This document shows positions 1 through 7,724 of a stretch of DNA of 20,434 bases, piece after piece. Origin of the DNA: JAKBCQ01 sp021807585 (GTDB taxonomy: Bacteria; Planctomycetota; Planctomycetia; Isosphaerales; Isosphaeraceae); assembly GCA_027325115.1 (NCBI GenBank), contig DAHWFG010000439.1:1-20434 (forward strand), written 5' to 3'. Numbering within the stretch: position 1 is the first letter of the stretch; every line of letters starts with the position of its first letter. The notes below the pieces were generated by a model that saw nothing but the letters and a program-made list of their open reading frames with translations, made no database searches and had not been told where the DNA came from. Both the position numbers and the translations under genes were made by a program.

Positions 1-93
1 AAAGTGACCCAGGCGATCCAGGAGGTTAAACAGGCGCTCCTCACGGGCGAAGTCGACACGCACTCGATCGTTAATATTCATCAAGAAACCTGA
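1..93 (+). CDS. C-terminal end of a gene cut by the window edge
   Basis: Frame 1 is open from the first base to a TGA at 91-93 and gives 30 residues, ending in ...VNIHQET. The readable part is helical and amphipathic (AIQEVKQALLTGEVDT). The style loosely recalls the C-terminal helix of small regulators such as FlgM, but 30 residues are too few to assign a family. It converges on the cytochrome gene, whose stop is at 184-186. The 90 bases between them hold no clear GC-rich terminator. That this is a real gene tail is an inference from the open frame and plausible composition. Confidence 0.4.
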   Translation, partial: KVTQAIQEVKQALLTGEVDTHSIVNIHQET

Positions 94-183
94 TCGATCG
101 AAAGCGCGAGAAACTCGATCGCCGGCACAATTTACGATCAACATACGAACGCCGAGCCGTCGTCGTCGTCCAAATCTGGTCGG

Positions 184-3100
184 TCATTTTGACAAATGAT
201 GGATCGTATTGTGAATCGTTCGCTCGAACGCGTCGCCTTGCGCCCCTTTTAATTTGATCTCGATCGACATGCACCACGTCGGGCGAATGTCGGGAAGGGT
301 GAGAGAAACCGTCCGACCGTCGTCGGACAAACTCGACGCGGATACGCGAAGCCGCCTTTGATCATAATGATCCGATCCATATTTCGCCGATCGCTTGAGC
401 GACCACGTTTCCACCACGAAATTCGCGGGATCCGCGGCCGAGACCCGATCGAGCGAATCCGTAAACTGGATCGTCAAACCGTTCTTGGTCGCATGAAGAC
501 CGATTGGTAAGTGCATCGGTTTACCCACGGCTCGAATGCGGTACATCCCGCCGGGGGCGGTGCGATCGCTCGCCCACGCCACCATACCGCACGCGTAAAG
601 CCGACCGTCCCCGGGATGAAACCGGCCGCGCATCACCCCCGTCGGCAAGGCCGGAATCGGCAGGGCGCACATTCCCCCCTGCATCACGCCGTTCACCGTT
701 TCATGAGGGACGACAAAAATCTTGCCGGCGCCGTACGAAAGATTGAGGAGCGATCCTTTCAGCGATCCCCACGCGTCGCTCGTCACATGAATCGGCTCGG
801 CCGGAGAACGGTCGAACGCGTTCGTGATCCAACAAACGGGAGGCTCCATCGCCGAGTCGGAAGGATCGGTCACATTGTGATAACCCCACATGTTTCCATA
901 AAATCCGCCGACCTTCACATGATTGATGCGATTCTTCGGATGCCAAAAGCCCTCCTGATCGGTGAGGAAGAACGTGCCGTCTTCATTTAAGCATACACCG
1001 TTTGGAGCACGGAATCCCGTCGCCAGGATGTCGGTTTTTTGGCCGTCACTGCTCACTCGCAAGAGGGTTCCGTGCTGGGGCGTGATCGCGGTTTTGCCGT
1101 GCCGCGCGGCCTTGGCGTAATAAAAGTTCCCCGCGGCGTCGGTTTGAAGCCCCATCGCGAACTCATGAAAGTGTTCGGTTACTTGATGATCATTGTTAAA
1201 GTTTTCATAAAAGTCGGTCTCGCCGTCGCCGTTGAGATCGCGGAGGATCACGATTTGATCGCGGCAGTTCACGAAGATCGCTCCCTCGCGCACCTTGAGA
1301 CCGAGCGGCTGGAAGAGCCCCGAGGCGATCCTCCTCCACGAAAGCTCGCCCGCATCGGCGTCGACGCCTTCGACGATCCAAACGTCGCCGTCCCACGTAC
1401 AAACCGCGGCCTTCTTTCCATGATCGAGGAAGTCGAAACCCGTCGGACGCATCCGGCAGAGCCAGGGATTGTCGTCGGGAAGGACGAGCGTATCGACCGC
1501 GAACGCGCCGGAGTCGTCGCCCGGAATGATTTTGGTCTTCAATATCTCGGGCCAATGCGCGGGCCCGCCGCGGGTGAGATCGACAAGATTCGTCAGGTCG
1601 CTTTTTTTGATCAAAAACTCGGGCGCCTTCTCATCCACAACGCCGGGAGCGCGAACGAGTTTCAGCGTGAATCGAAGCGGTTTTTCCCCCGCGGGGATCG
1701 TCAGCCTCAAATCGCCCCCGGCCGTGCTCGACCAAACGAAGCCCGCGCCGAACGGCGAAACGTCGGCGAGGATCGCGTCGCTTTTGACAATCGTCGCGCC
1801 ATCCCCCTTAATCTTACCGTCGCGGCCGCGCCCGGTCTCGTCGCGAACCGTGTCGCCGCGCGATTCATCGGGTTTCCAACACGCCAATAGCTTTGGATCG
1901 TTCACGTGCGAGGTCGTCGGTTTGGCGATCGAGGCGGCGGAGATTGCTCCCTTGTAAAGCTTGATTTCGTCGATCCGACCTTCGAAATAAGACAAAGGCT
2001 GGGGAAAATCGGCCGCGGTGAAACCGATCCGCAAAACGCGGTCGGCGAGCGACCCATTGACGGCGAGTTCCTCCTCGCCGTCTTCTCGCCCGTCGACATA
2101 AAGCCGCGCACGCCGACTTGCATGGTGATACGTTAAAACGGCGGTCTGCGGCTCGCCGTCGTCGACCCTCCGTTCCCCCTCGAGGGCGCCCACCCAACCG
2201 ATATCAAACGCGACCCTGCCGTTCCGGACGAAAAGCGATTTTCCCTGAGGAACCCAATTCGAGCCCGGTTTCGTCTCGGCGAAAAGGGTCCCGCCGCGAC
2301 GCGTCCGAAACCGCGCGACAATCGTATAATCGCCACGAGACATGTCGTAATCACTCACCTTTTCAATTTCTACAAATGTTTTTCCTTGAAACCGGGTCGG
2401 CGCAGTGTCGGCGGCGTTCACGGTCGCCGGGGCGCGGTTTTGATCGAGGAACGCGATTGCTCCGGCGGCGCCTTCGGCCGATCTCAATGCGCGGATCGAA
2501 GCGTTCGGCGTGCGCGCAACCTGTAGCGCCATTTGCTTATCGCGCGGACCAATCTGAAACGTGCGACAGAAGACCGGAGTCGATTTCGAAGTCTCGACCG
2601 ACGGTTTTTCGAGGACTTCGGTCTCGCCGACTTTGTACGCGAGTACGATCTGATCGCCGAAGCGATATTGACCTTGAAAACGCCCCCACGATCGCGGCAG
2701 CGGGCCGTAACGTCGACCGTCGCGACCTTGAACCCTGAGATCGTCGAACGAGCCCGTTTGGGGATTCGCCCAACCGGGGCCGATCGGATTGGAATAATCC
2801 AAATCGCCGACGATCCTGGGATGTATCTCGTGACGACCGTTGAAGTTGATCCCGTTCCAATCGATAAAACCCTCGCCGCTCCAAGCCCCCGCCATGCTCA
2901 ACGTATCGAGTTCGAAGACCGACCAACGCCCGCCGCGAGAAACCCCTCCCAGACCCGCGTCAAGGCGAACCGCGATCCCTTTATATGCGAAATTCGTTTC
3001 ATCATGACTCAATTCATACGTCGCCGTGAGCGCGGGGCCGTAATCCATCGCCGAATAGGGCTCGATTGTTGAAGGCTCGGGTCCGCGCGTGTTCCCTTTG

Positions 3101-4086
3101 GGAAGGCGGTCGAGGTAAACACGATCCACAACCGCATACTGACTTGGATTATCACGCTTAAGAATATATTCACACAAGTAATGAATGACGTCGTATTTCT
3201 GAGAGGGAACCATCCAGGTTTGCGGCGCCATTTGGCCGAAGCCGAGCGTGAGCGTACGATAAAGGGCGTACGGGTCGGAACCGTTTTTGAACTTGCCCGA
3301 AGCGAACCGGAGCGATGTGGGAAGCGAGCCTGGTTTGTCTTTCGTCCCGTGGCAGTTGATGCAAACGCGGTTGTAGATCGCCTCGCCTCGTTTCAGGCTT
3401 TCGGAGTCGAGTTCGGCGATCATCCCCGCGTGATCGATCCGCGCCTCGTATTCGGGCAATATCAATCCGGGAATCAGCGAAGGATCGGGTTTCAGCGCCT
3501 TGGCGCGATCGGGACCGCCGTCGGCAATCTCATGAAGGTATCGAATTAGGTCGAGGAACTGTTGTCTTGAAGCGAGCGCGTTCGTTAATCCGGCGGGCAT
3601 GATCGAAGGACCGTTATCTTTTTGTTCTTCGATATCGCGTTTGGCGATCGTGATCGTCTTGCCGTCTTGCGCGGGATCGCGGAGAAGCAGCGCGTCGGCG
3701 CGTTCCTCGGCGCGTAACCCGGTGATGCTTCTGCCGTCGACCGTCGCGATTGTGATCGTCTCGAAGCCTTTTTTGACGACCTTGGAGGGTTTCAACACCG
3801 ACTCGATTAAGTATATGTCGGCGGTTTTACCGAGCTTGGCGAGATCGGGGCCGAGCTGATCGCCGCGGCCGTCCCCCGCCGAGTGGCACTTGGTGCATCC
3901 GAGGTACGGCTGATGAAACACGATCGCTCCGCGTGCGGGATCGCCGAGTTCGCGAACCGCGTTCGCGAGCGCGACGGGGTCTTCCTCGAGCAATTGAACC
4001 TCGAGGGGCTTTCCCGCCGGGGCGTCATCAAGCCGCGCGGAGGTTGTCGCGCAAAAGAGAAGCAGCCCCGCGTGCAGCGCATTCAT
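184..4086 (-). CDS. Giant di-haem c-type cytochrome with DUF6797, LamG-like and beta-propeller regions
   Basis: About 1300 residues, probably exported to the periplasm. I chose the ATG at 4086: a GGAG lies 11 bases before it but only 2 before the in-frame GTG at 4095. The N-terminus is a short hydrophobic signal (MNALHAGLLLFCATTSA). Numbering from the ATG, the first haem site CTKCH is at about 64-68 in a planctomycete-type haem-binding domain (MPAG near 163 may supply the Met ligand). A second, CINCH, is at about 242-246. A DUF6797-like region follows (about 345-510), then a LamG/concanavalin-like domain (about 570-720). A C-terminal region (about 880-1220) resembles the sorbosone-dehydrogenase-type propellers common in planctomycetes; it holds a calcium-loop-like DLNGDGETD. 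The family is known from Planctomycetes and Verrucomicrobia and is usually guessed to act in electron transfer coupled to sugar or polysaccharide oxidation. The substrate is unknown. It stands alone on the minus strand. Confidence 0.85.
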   Translation of the reverse strand: MNALHAGLLLFCATTSARLDDAPAGKPLEVQLLEEDPVALANAVRELGDPARGAIVFHQPYLGCTKCHSAGDGRGDQLGPDLAKLGKTADIYLIESVLKPSKVVKKGFETITIATVDGRSITGLRAEERADALLLRDPAQDGKTITIAKRDIEEQKDNGPSIMPAGLTNALASRQQFLDLIRYLHEIADGGPDRAKALKPDPSLIPGLILPEYEARIDHAGMIAELDSESLKRGEAIYNRVCINCHGTKDKPGSLPTSLRFASGKFKNGSDPYALYRTLTLGFGQMAPQTWMVPSQKYDVIHYLCEYILKRDNPSQYAVVDRVYLDRLPKGNTRGPEPSTIEPYSAMDYGPALTATYELSHDETNFAYKGIAVRLDAGLGGVSRGGRWSVFELDTLSMAGAWSGEGFIDWNGINFNGRHEIHPRIVGDLDYSNPIGPGWANPQTGSFDDLRVQGRDGRRYGPLPRSWGRFQGQYRFGDQIVLAYKVGETEVLEKPSVETSKSTPVFCRTFQIGPRDKQMALQVARTPNASIRALRSAEGAAGAIAFLDQNRAPATVNAADTAPTRFQGKTFVEIEKVSDYDMSRGDYTIVARFRTRRGGTLFAETKPGSNWVPQGKSLFVRNGRVAFDIGWVGALEGERRVDDGEPQTAVLTYHHASRRARLYVDGREDGEEELAVNGSLADRVLRIGFTAADFPQPLSYFEGRIDEIKLYKGAISAASIAKPTTSHVNDPKLLACWKPDESRGDTVRDETGRGRDGKIKGDGATIVKSDAILADVSPFGAGFVWSSTAGGDLRLTIPAGEKPLRFTLKLVRAPGVVDEKAPEFLIKKSDLTNLVDLTRGGPAHWPEILKTKIIPGDDSGAFAVDTLVLPDDNPWLCRMRPTGFDFLDHGKKAAVCTWDGDVWIVEGVDADAGELSWRRIASGLFQPLGLKVREGAIFVNCRDQIVILRDLNGDGETDFYENFNNDHQVTEHFHEFAMGLQTDAAGNFYYAKAARHGKTAITPQHGTLLRVSSDGQKTDILATGFRAPNGVCLNEDGTFFLTDQEGFWHPKNRINHVKVGGFYGNMWGYHNVTDPSDSAMEPPVCWITNAFDRSPAEPIHVTSDAWGSLKGSLLNLSYGAGKIFVVPHETVNGVMQGGMCALPIPALPTGVMRGRFHPGDGRLYACGMVAWASDRTAPGGMYRIRAVGKPMHLPIGLHATKNGLTIQFTDSLDRVSAADPANFVVETWSLKRSAKYGSDHYDQRRLRVSASSLSDDGRTVSLTLPDIRPTWCMSIEIKLKGAQGDAFERTIHNTIHHLSK

Positions 4087-4721
4087 AATCGTCACGACTC
4101 CGGTCGTCGGCGGAACCGACTTTAATCAGCGAATATCAATCCTTGCGAACACGTTTCGCGGCGGCGAATCGCGCCAGGGCTTCGAGGGCGAGCCCGATCG
4201 ATCACGCGTCGCGAAACGCTCATTTCCTCGGCAAACCGCATCGAGCGATTCGCTTGCGCCGCGACCGTTCGCTCTCGATCGGGCTGCGACGCATCCTCCA
4301 CGATACCACGAAGAGCCGTCCGGGACAGCGCATCGGAAATGTGACGAATGACGCGGAGGATTATGAAGGTCGATTTCCATCAAGGCATCTTTAAGAGCTT
4401 TGCAGGCGATGAGTCATCAATCGACCAATTCGATCGAACGAGATGTTTGTGCCGAGCTGAGAACCGGGGAATCGGGGTGGATCGGCTCGGAAGCGTCGAA
4501 TCTCCCGGCGGGATCGATCGATGAGTGCTCATAAAATCGCATAAGCGTAGATCATCAATGACCGTTTCGGAGGCGATCAATGATAATTATCTGCTTGGCA
4601 TGGGCGCGAGAGGATTGAGCGTAATCAAAGAAAGACTCTTGGAAAACGTATGAATGAATATCAGTCGCGTTTGAGAAGCCGGATCCGGGTGGATTATGCT
4701 CTTGAAAATAGGACCGAGTAA
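4087..4721. other. Long gap without a convincing gene
   Basis: This stretch of about 635 bases lies between two minus-strand genes. Open frames here (for example minus 4126-4383 and plus 4143-4394) give arginine/serine-rich, low-complexity translations with no recognisable motif, typical of shadow frames in this CGATCG-rich DNA. Small items seen are the palindrome CCGGATCCGG at 4679-4688 just past the nuclease stop, a short hairpin ATGAG-TG-CTCAT near 4522, and a 12-codon plus-strand frame at 4580-4618 behind a GGAGG. I see no tRNA-like cloverleaf and no terminator with a T-run. It may hold the cytochrome promoter or decayed sequence. Confidence 0.5.
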
Positions 4722-5624
4722 TCATTTTTTGGGATTATACTGCTTGACGGCTTGATCGAGCAATCGATAAGCGTCGGCAAGATCGCAAGTTTGCTCGGGA
4801 GTTTTACCGATCTCGGCGGCGCCGGCACTTAACCGAGCCAGGACTCCGGGGATGTGTTTTTCGGGAATCATCTTCACCCCCGCTCCGCGATAATTCGACA
4901 GGATCGCTTGAATCGCCTTGGGCAATCTTTTTTTATCGATCGATCCGTCGATCAATCGATAAGGTAATTTCCAGGTTTTCGGTTTCGTTGGATCTTCCAC
5001 ATAGGCGAAACAATGCGCGGGGATATGATACTTTGGATGAAGAAGAGAGGGATCGGAAGAGCCGAATGAATCGTCGAGATCGCATTTCTGTTTGACGAGT
5101 ATTCTTAATCCTGCGTCGGTCCGATCGTAGCGATCGCGATAGATTCCGTGCACGCCGAGCCACCAAAGGCATTCCGGAGGCGTTTCATCGTCGAGTTGCG
5201 CGAACACTCGATCCTCGAGCCCCCCTCCGACGATATCCGCTGCGTAAATCATCTGTCCATCGCTCACGGCGATACTGCAGACGTTCTGTTTGACGGCGTA
5301 GCCTCTCGCTTGCTCCAGCGCCGCGTGAACCGAGGCGATCTTCCAGATGAGAGCACCTGGTCGTTTCACTTCGATCACTAAATGTTTTATACTTAATCGT
5401 GTAAGAACGATATCGGCTCGTTCCAATTGGTGGTTGACGGAATCGATCGGCCAATCGAGAACCGTCGTGAATAGATCCTCGACGATGTTCTCGGCCACCT
5501 TCTCCGCGGCCGTTCCATTCCGTTTGCGTTGAACCAAACGCTCACGGCGTTTTTCCTGAAACGGACGCCAGTTCGCCCGAATTCGCTCGATCGTCTTCTT
5601 TCGATACGACGGGCTCTCGTTCAT
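4722..5624 (-). CDS. Stand-alone HsdR-N-like PD-(D/E)XK nuclease with an extra C-terminal module
   Basis: 300 residues starting at ATG 5624, with only an AG-rich stretch as ribosome site. Residues 1-35 are basic and helical. Residues 36-160 match the N-terminal nuclease domain of type I restriction HsdR subunits: Glu46 in the first helix, Asp71 (ERADIVL), Glu85-x-Lys87 (VIEVKRPG) and a QxxxY motif at Gln105-Tyr109 (QARGY). All expected catalytic positions are present, so an active DNase is plausible. Residues about 204-275 form a second module with FAYVEDPTKPKTWKLPYR and LPKAIQAILSNYRGAGV. It resembles the FAYV-DP-WKLP segment of phage head-associated (DUF6582-like) proteins; this is recall, not a search result. 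No helicase, methylase or specificity subunit lies nearby, so it is not part of a classical type I operon. Biological role unknown; defence is only a guess. Confidence 0.75.
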   Translation of the reverse strand: MNESPSYRKKTIERIRANWRPFQEKRRERLVQRKRNGTAAEKVAENIVEDLFTTVLDWPIDSVNHQLERADIVLTRLSIKHLVIEVKRPGALIWKIASVHAALEQARGYAVKQNVCSIAVSDGQMIYAADIVGGGLEDRVFAQLDDETPPECLWWLGVHGIYRDRYDRTDAGLRILVKQKCDLDDSFGSSDPSLLHPKYHIPAHCFAYVEDPTKPKTWKLPYRLIDGSIDKKRLPKAIQAILSNYRGAGVKMIPEKHIPGVLARLSAGAAEIGKTPEQTCDLADAYRLLDQAVKQYNPKK

Positions 5625-5662
5625 CGTTCTTTTCTCTTACATGATTATTTCTATGAAGACAA

Positions 5663-5699
5663 CAAGAATCGTGATCAACACGATTCTTGATTCAAGAAT
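5663..5699. repeat. Three-arm inverted repeat able to form alternative hairpins
   Basis: CAAGAATCGTG (5663-5673) and its exact reverse complement CACGATTCTTG (5679-5689) flank a 5-base loop. The right arm can instead pair with CAAGAAT at 5693-5699 (ATTCTTG 5683-5689, loop ATT). The middle arm is therefore shared by two mutually exclusive hairpins. A further small hairpin, GATGAG-ACGC-CTCATC, follows at 5703-5718. All lie 39-95 bases upstream of the nuclease start. They could be a DNA operator or a leader-RNA switch; no T-run follows, so a plain intrinsic terminator is unlikely. Confidence 0.6.
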
Positions 5700-5729
5700 T
5701 CCGATGAGACGCCTCATCGTCGCTTGAAT

Positions 5730-5778
5730 CGAGGTTTTCCTTAGAGCGGTTCGGCTGGATTTTCGTAGAAAAACCTCG
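5730..5778. repeat. 49-base inverted repeat, possible miniature element
   Basis: CGAGGTTTT (5730-5738) and its exact reverse complement AAAACCTCG (5770-5778) flank 31 bases. The middle includes AGAGCGGTTCGGCTGGATTT, which has the look of a dispersed genomic repeat. No clear target-site duplication is visible at the edges (GAAT before, CACG after). It may be a short mobile repeat or a structural hairpin. Confidence 0.4.
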
Positions 5779-6091
5779 CACGATCCCTCGAAACTTTTCC
5801 AGCGAAGCTTTAATCGATTGAAACCAATTTAATTCCACCGTAGGCTCGGATCAACAGCGCAACCGGAAATATCGGCGAGCGATCGTCGGAGCACGCCTCT
5901 CGTATTCGACGAGAATAGATGCGATCGCGATAAAACCAAACATCGGATCGTATTTACCCGCATCGGAAGTGATTTGCTTCATAAACCGCATCGAGTGCCC
6001 GCTATTGAAAAGAGAATCAATCCACACACAACGGCTCGCAGATAGATTTTGAAGACTCATCGTCGAATGGAACCTGCGACGAGCGCATTCG

Positions 6092-7285
6092 TCAGGCGGG
6101 CGTCGCGACCGGAACTTTTCGATCCTGGGAGGGAAGCTGTTGAGGAACGGCCGAATCTGCTTCAAGAATCGTGGGAGTACGAGCGATGCCGATTAGGCTC
6201 AGGCTCACCATGATCGCGATCAACACGAAAGCGATCGGCGAAACAGGGAGGAAAACGATCGTCGCCAGAACGACCGCGAACGTCAACCCGACGAGCTTGA
6301 GTTTGGAAAGCGGGCTCAGCGCCGAACGACTCTCCCAGTCTCTCAGGATCGAGCCGAAGAATCGCGTGTGCAAAAGACGGTCGTTGAGTTTGGGAGACGA
6401 GCGCGCCAGGTAATAACTCGTCGCGAGCAGAAAAGGAACCGTCGGGACTCCCGGAATGATCAGACCGCAGATCGAAAGCACGAACGATCCCCCCGCCAAA
6501 GCCAGATATTTCCATTTTTTTAAGCCGCGTGCGGGTTCAATCGTTGTATTCAACGTATATGCATGATTTTTCGGAATAACCGCGACCGCGGCGGTATCGG
6601 CTTGGGCTTCGCGGCTCGAATCGGGCTCGCGTCCCTGAATGATCCGTTCGATCGAATCGACGAGCCGCGAAGAAACGGGGGCGTCGTTTGTGCGATCGAT
6701 TTTGATTCGGCGTGAGAATCGAGCGATTTCACATCGCGTCACACCCGGGATTTGGGCGATCTCCTCGGCCAATCGCGCACGCGATACACGCCGGTCGGCT
6801 GCGCCGGAATGAACGAGTTCAACGCGATCGGGTTGATCGACGAATGTTTCCCAGATCGAAACACGAGAATTCGAGGATGGATAAGCCGTGAGTTTTGACC
6901 GTTTTTGGTCGATCGATCGTCCGCCGGATCGCGATCGCCCGCGTGAATTGGGAACCTGGTTCGACGCCGATCGGACGGATTGAACGACGATCCCCGCCAT
7001 GAAGTCGAGCGGATTCGAGCCGTTTCGTCTGGACAAATCGAAGTCGACCTCGCACCTCAAGGAATTCCAATCGATCTCGGCCCTCGTAACGCCAAAAGAT
7101 TTACACAGATGTTCAATTAATTTTTTGTCGAAATCGCGTCGATCGGGTTGAAACAGTTGAGCGTCGCGGATTCGGACGCGCCCTGTGGAACCGTTTAAGT
7201 GGACGTCGACGACGGGGGTTGCGAGATCGGATCGTGGGGCTTCGGCATTGAGCGAAGGGTTCAGGGCGTGGGAATCGGATCTCAT
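6092..7285 (-). CDS. YbaN/DUF454-family membrane protein with two N-terminal HMA-like domains
   Basis: 397 residues from the ATG at 7285, chosen because GGGAG sits 7 bases before it; an upstream in-frame extension to 7393 lacks such a site. The C-terminal third (about 256-370) is a DUF454/YbaN domain: KKWKYLALAGG, then LIIPGVPTVPFLLATSYYLA, then ARSSPKLNDRLL and FGSILRDW, with several hydrophobic segments. The N-terminal part holds two ferredoxin-like units, about 25-105 (GRVRIRDA ... SFGVTRAEIDW) and about 145-217 (RVELVHSG ... IPGVTRCEIARF). Their pattern matches the HMA-like domains that precede some P-type ATPases, but neither has a metal-binding CxxC. DUF454 has no established biochemical role. 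The fusion hints at a regulatory or chaperone role beside a metal or heme transporter; no such ATPase is in this window. Confidence 0.75.
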   Translation of the reverse strand: MRSDSHALNPSLNAEAPRSDLATPVVDVHLNGSTGRVRIRDAQLFQPDRRDFDKKLIEHLCKSFGVTRAEIDWNSLRCEVDFDLSRRNGSNPLDFMAGIVVQSVRSASNQVPNSRGRSRSGGRSIDQKRSKLTAYPSSNSRVSIWETFVDQPDRVELVHSGAADRRVSRARLAEEIAQIPGVTRCEIARFSRRIKIDRTNDAPVSSRLVDSIERIIQGREPDSSREAQADTAAVAVIPKNHAYTLNTTIEPARGLKKWKYLALAGGSFVLSICGLIIPGVPTVPFLLATSYYLARSSPKLNDRLLHTRFFGSILRDWESRSALSPLSKLKLVGLTFAVVLATIVFLPVSPIAFVLIAIMVSLSLIGIARTPTILEADSAVPQQLPSQDRKVPVATPA

Positions 7286-7331
7286 CGGCGAACTCCCAAT
7301 TCGATCGCGAAACCTCAATGTGCGCGGTCGG

Positions 7332-7337
7332 ATTATA
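7332..7337 (-). promoter_or_regulatory. Possible -10 box for the YbaN-like gene
   Basis: The minus strand reads TATAAT, an exact match to the sigma-70 -10 consensus, 47 bases upstream of the chosen start. The -35 region at 16-18 bases spacing (ACCGCC and neighbours) is poor, so this is a weak call. Confidence 0.3.
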
Positions 7338-7634
7338 GAGGGAAGCGAAACGAAGGCGGTCGACGCGGGTCGTCGTTCGACAAGGCGTCCCAAATTCTTG
7401 GATCGAGCCGCCTCACGAGATCCCCCAATTTACCAGATCGAATCCGTGGCGTTAAGAATCGAGCCGAGATTGAGCGGGGAATTCAAGTCGGCGGCGGATT
7501 GACAGGACGCCGAGGTTGCGACGATTGGCTGATGTAGCAAACCTTGTGCCGAGTGTCGAATGACGGTTCGGGCGAATCGGTTCGATCGGGTCACTTGTTG
7601 CGAGGGTCGCCGATTCGTTAAAACGGGAGCCTTG

Positions 7635-7653
7635 GCGCGGGGATTTTCCGCGC
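7635..7653 (+). other. GC-rich hairpin in the HAD leader
   Basis: GCGCGG (7635-7640), loop GGATTTT, CCGCGC (7648-7653) form a perfect 6-base GC stem 72 bases before the HAD start codon. No T-run follows, so it is not a standard terminator. It may be a structured 5' leader element or chance in GC-rich DNA. Confidence 0.3.
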
Positions 7654-7724
7654 GCCGCGCGTGCGATGAGCGATTGCGATCGTTTGATTCAACCTCGATT
7701 TATGGAAAGGACAGGTCGCGCGAT

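Larger units (their letters stand above)
5625..6091. other. Intergenic region rich in inverted repeats, no convincing gene
   Basis: These 467 bases separate the YbaN-like gene from the nuclease gene, both on the minus strand, so they form the upstream region of the nuclease. They hold the repeat cluster at 5663-5718, a 49-base inverted repeat at 5730-5778 and a copy of TCGATTGAAAC at 5814-5824. A minus-strand frame at 5851-6060 (about 69 codons, containing FGFIAIASILVEYERR) has no ribosome site and no family I recognise. It could be a remnant, but I do not call it a gene. Confidence 0.5.
7286..7724. other. Divergent intergenic region between the YbaN-like and HAD genes
   Basis: These 439 bases must hold the promoters of two divergent genes. 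The HAD reading frame stays open upstream to 7560 without a better start, and that extension reads as non-conserved arginine-rich sequence, so I treat it as untranslated. Visible signals are a minus-strand TATAAT at 7332-7337 and a strong GC hairpin at 7635-7653. No further gene is supported. Confidence 0.5.

Noticed and set aside
1039..1890. Plus-strand frame of 283 codons inside the cytochrome gene
   Set aside because: It is the complement of a well-supported coding region, reads as charged low-complexity sequence and has no family features. It is a shadow frame.
5851..6060. Possible transposase tail on the minus strand (FGFIAIASILVEYERR)
   Set aside because: Only one short hydrophobic stretch, no DDE motif, no terminal repeats and no ribosome site.
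6163..6173. CAAGAATCGTG inside the YbaN-like gene, identical to the nuclease leader arm
   Set aside because: Built from the frequent word GAATCG, in coding sequence, with no partner arm nearby; probably chance.
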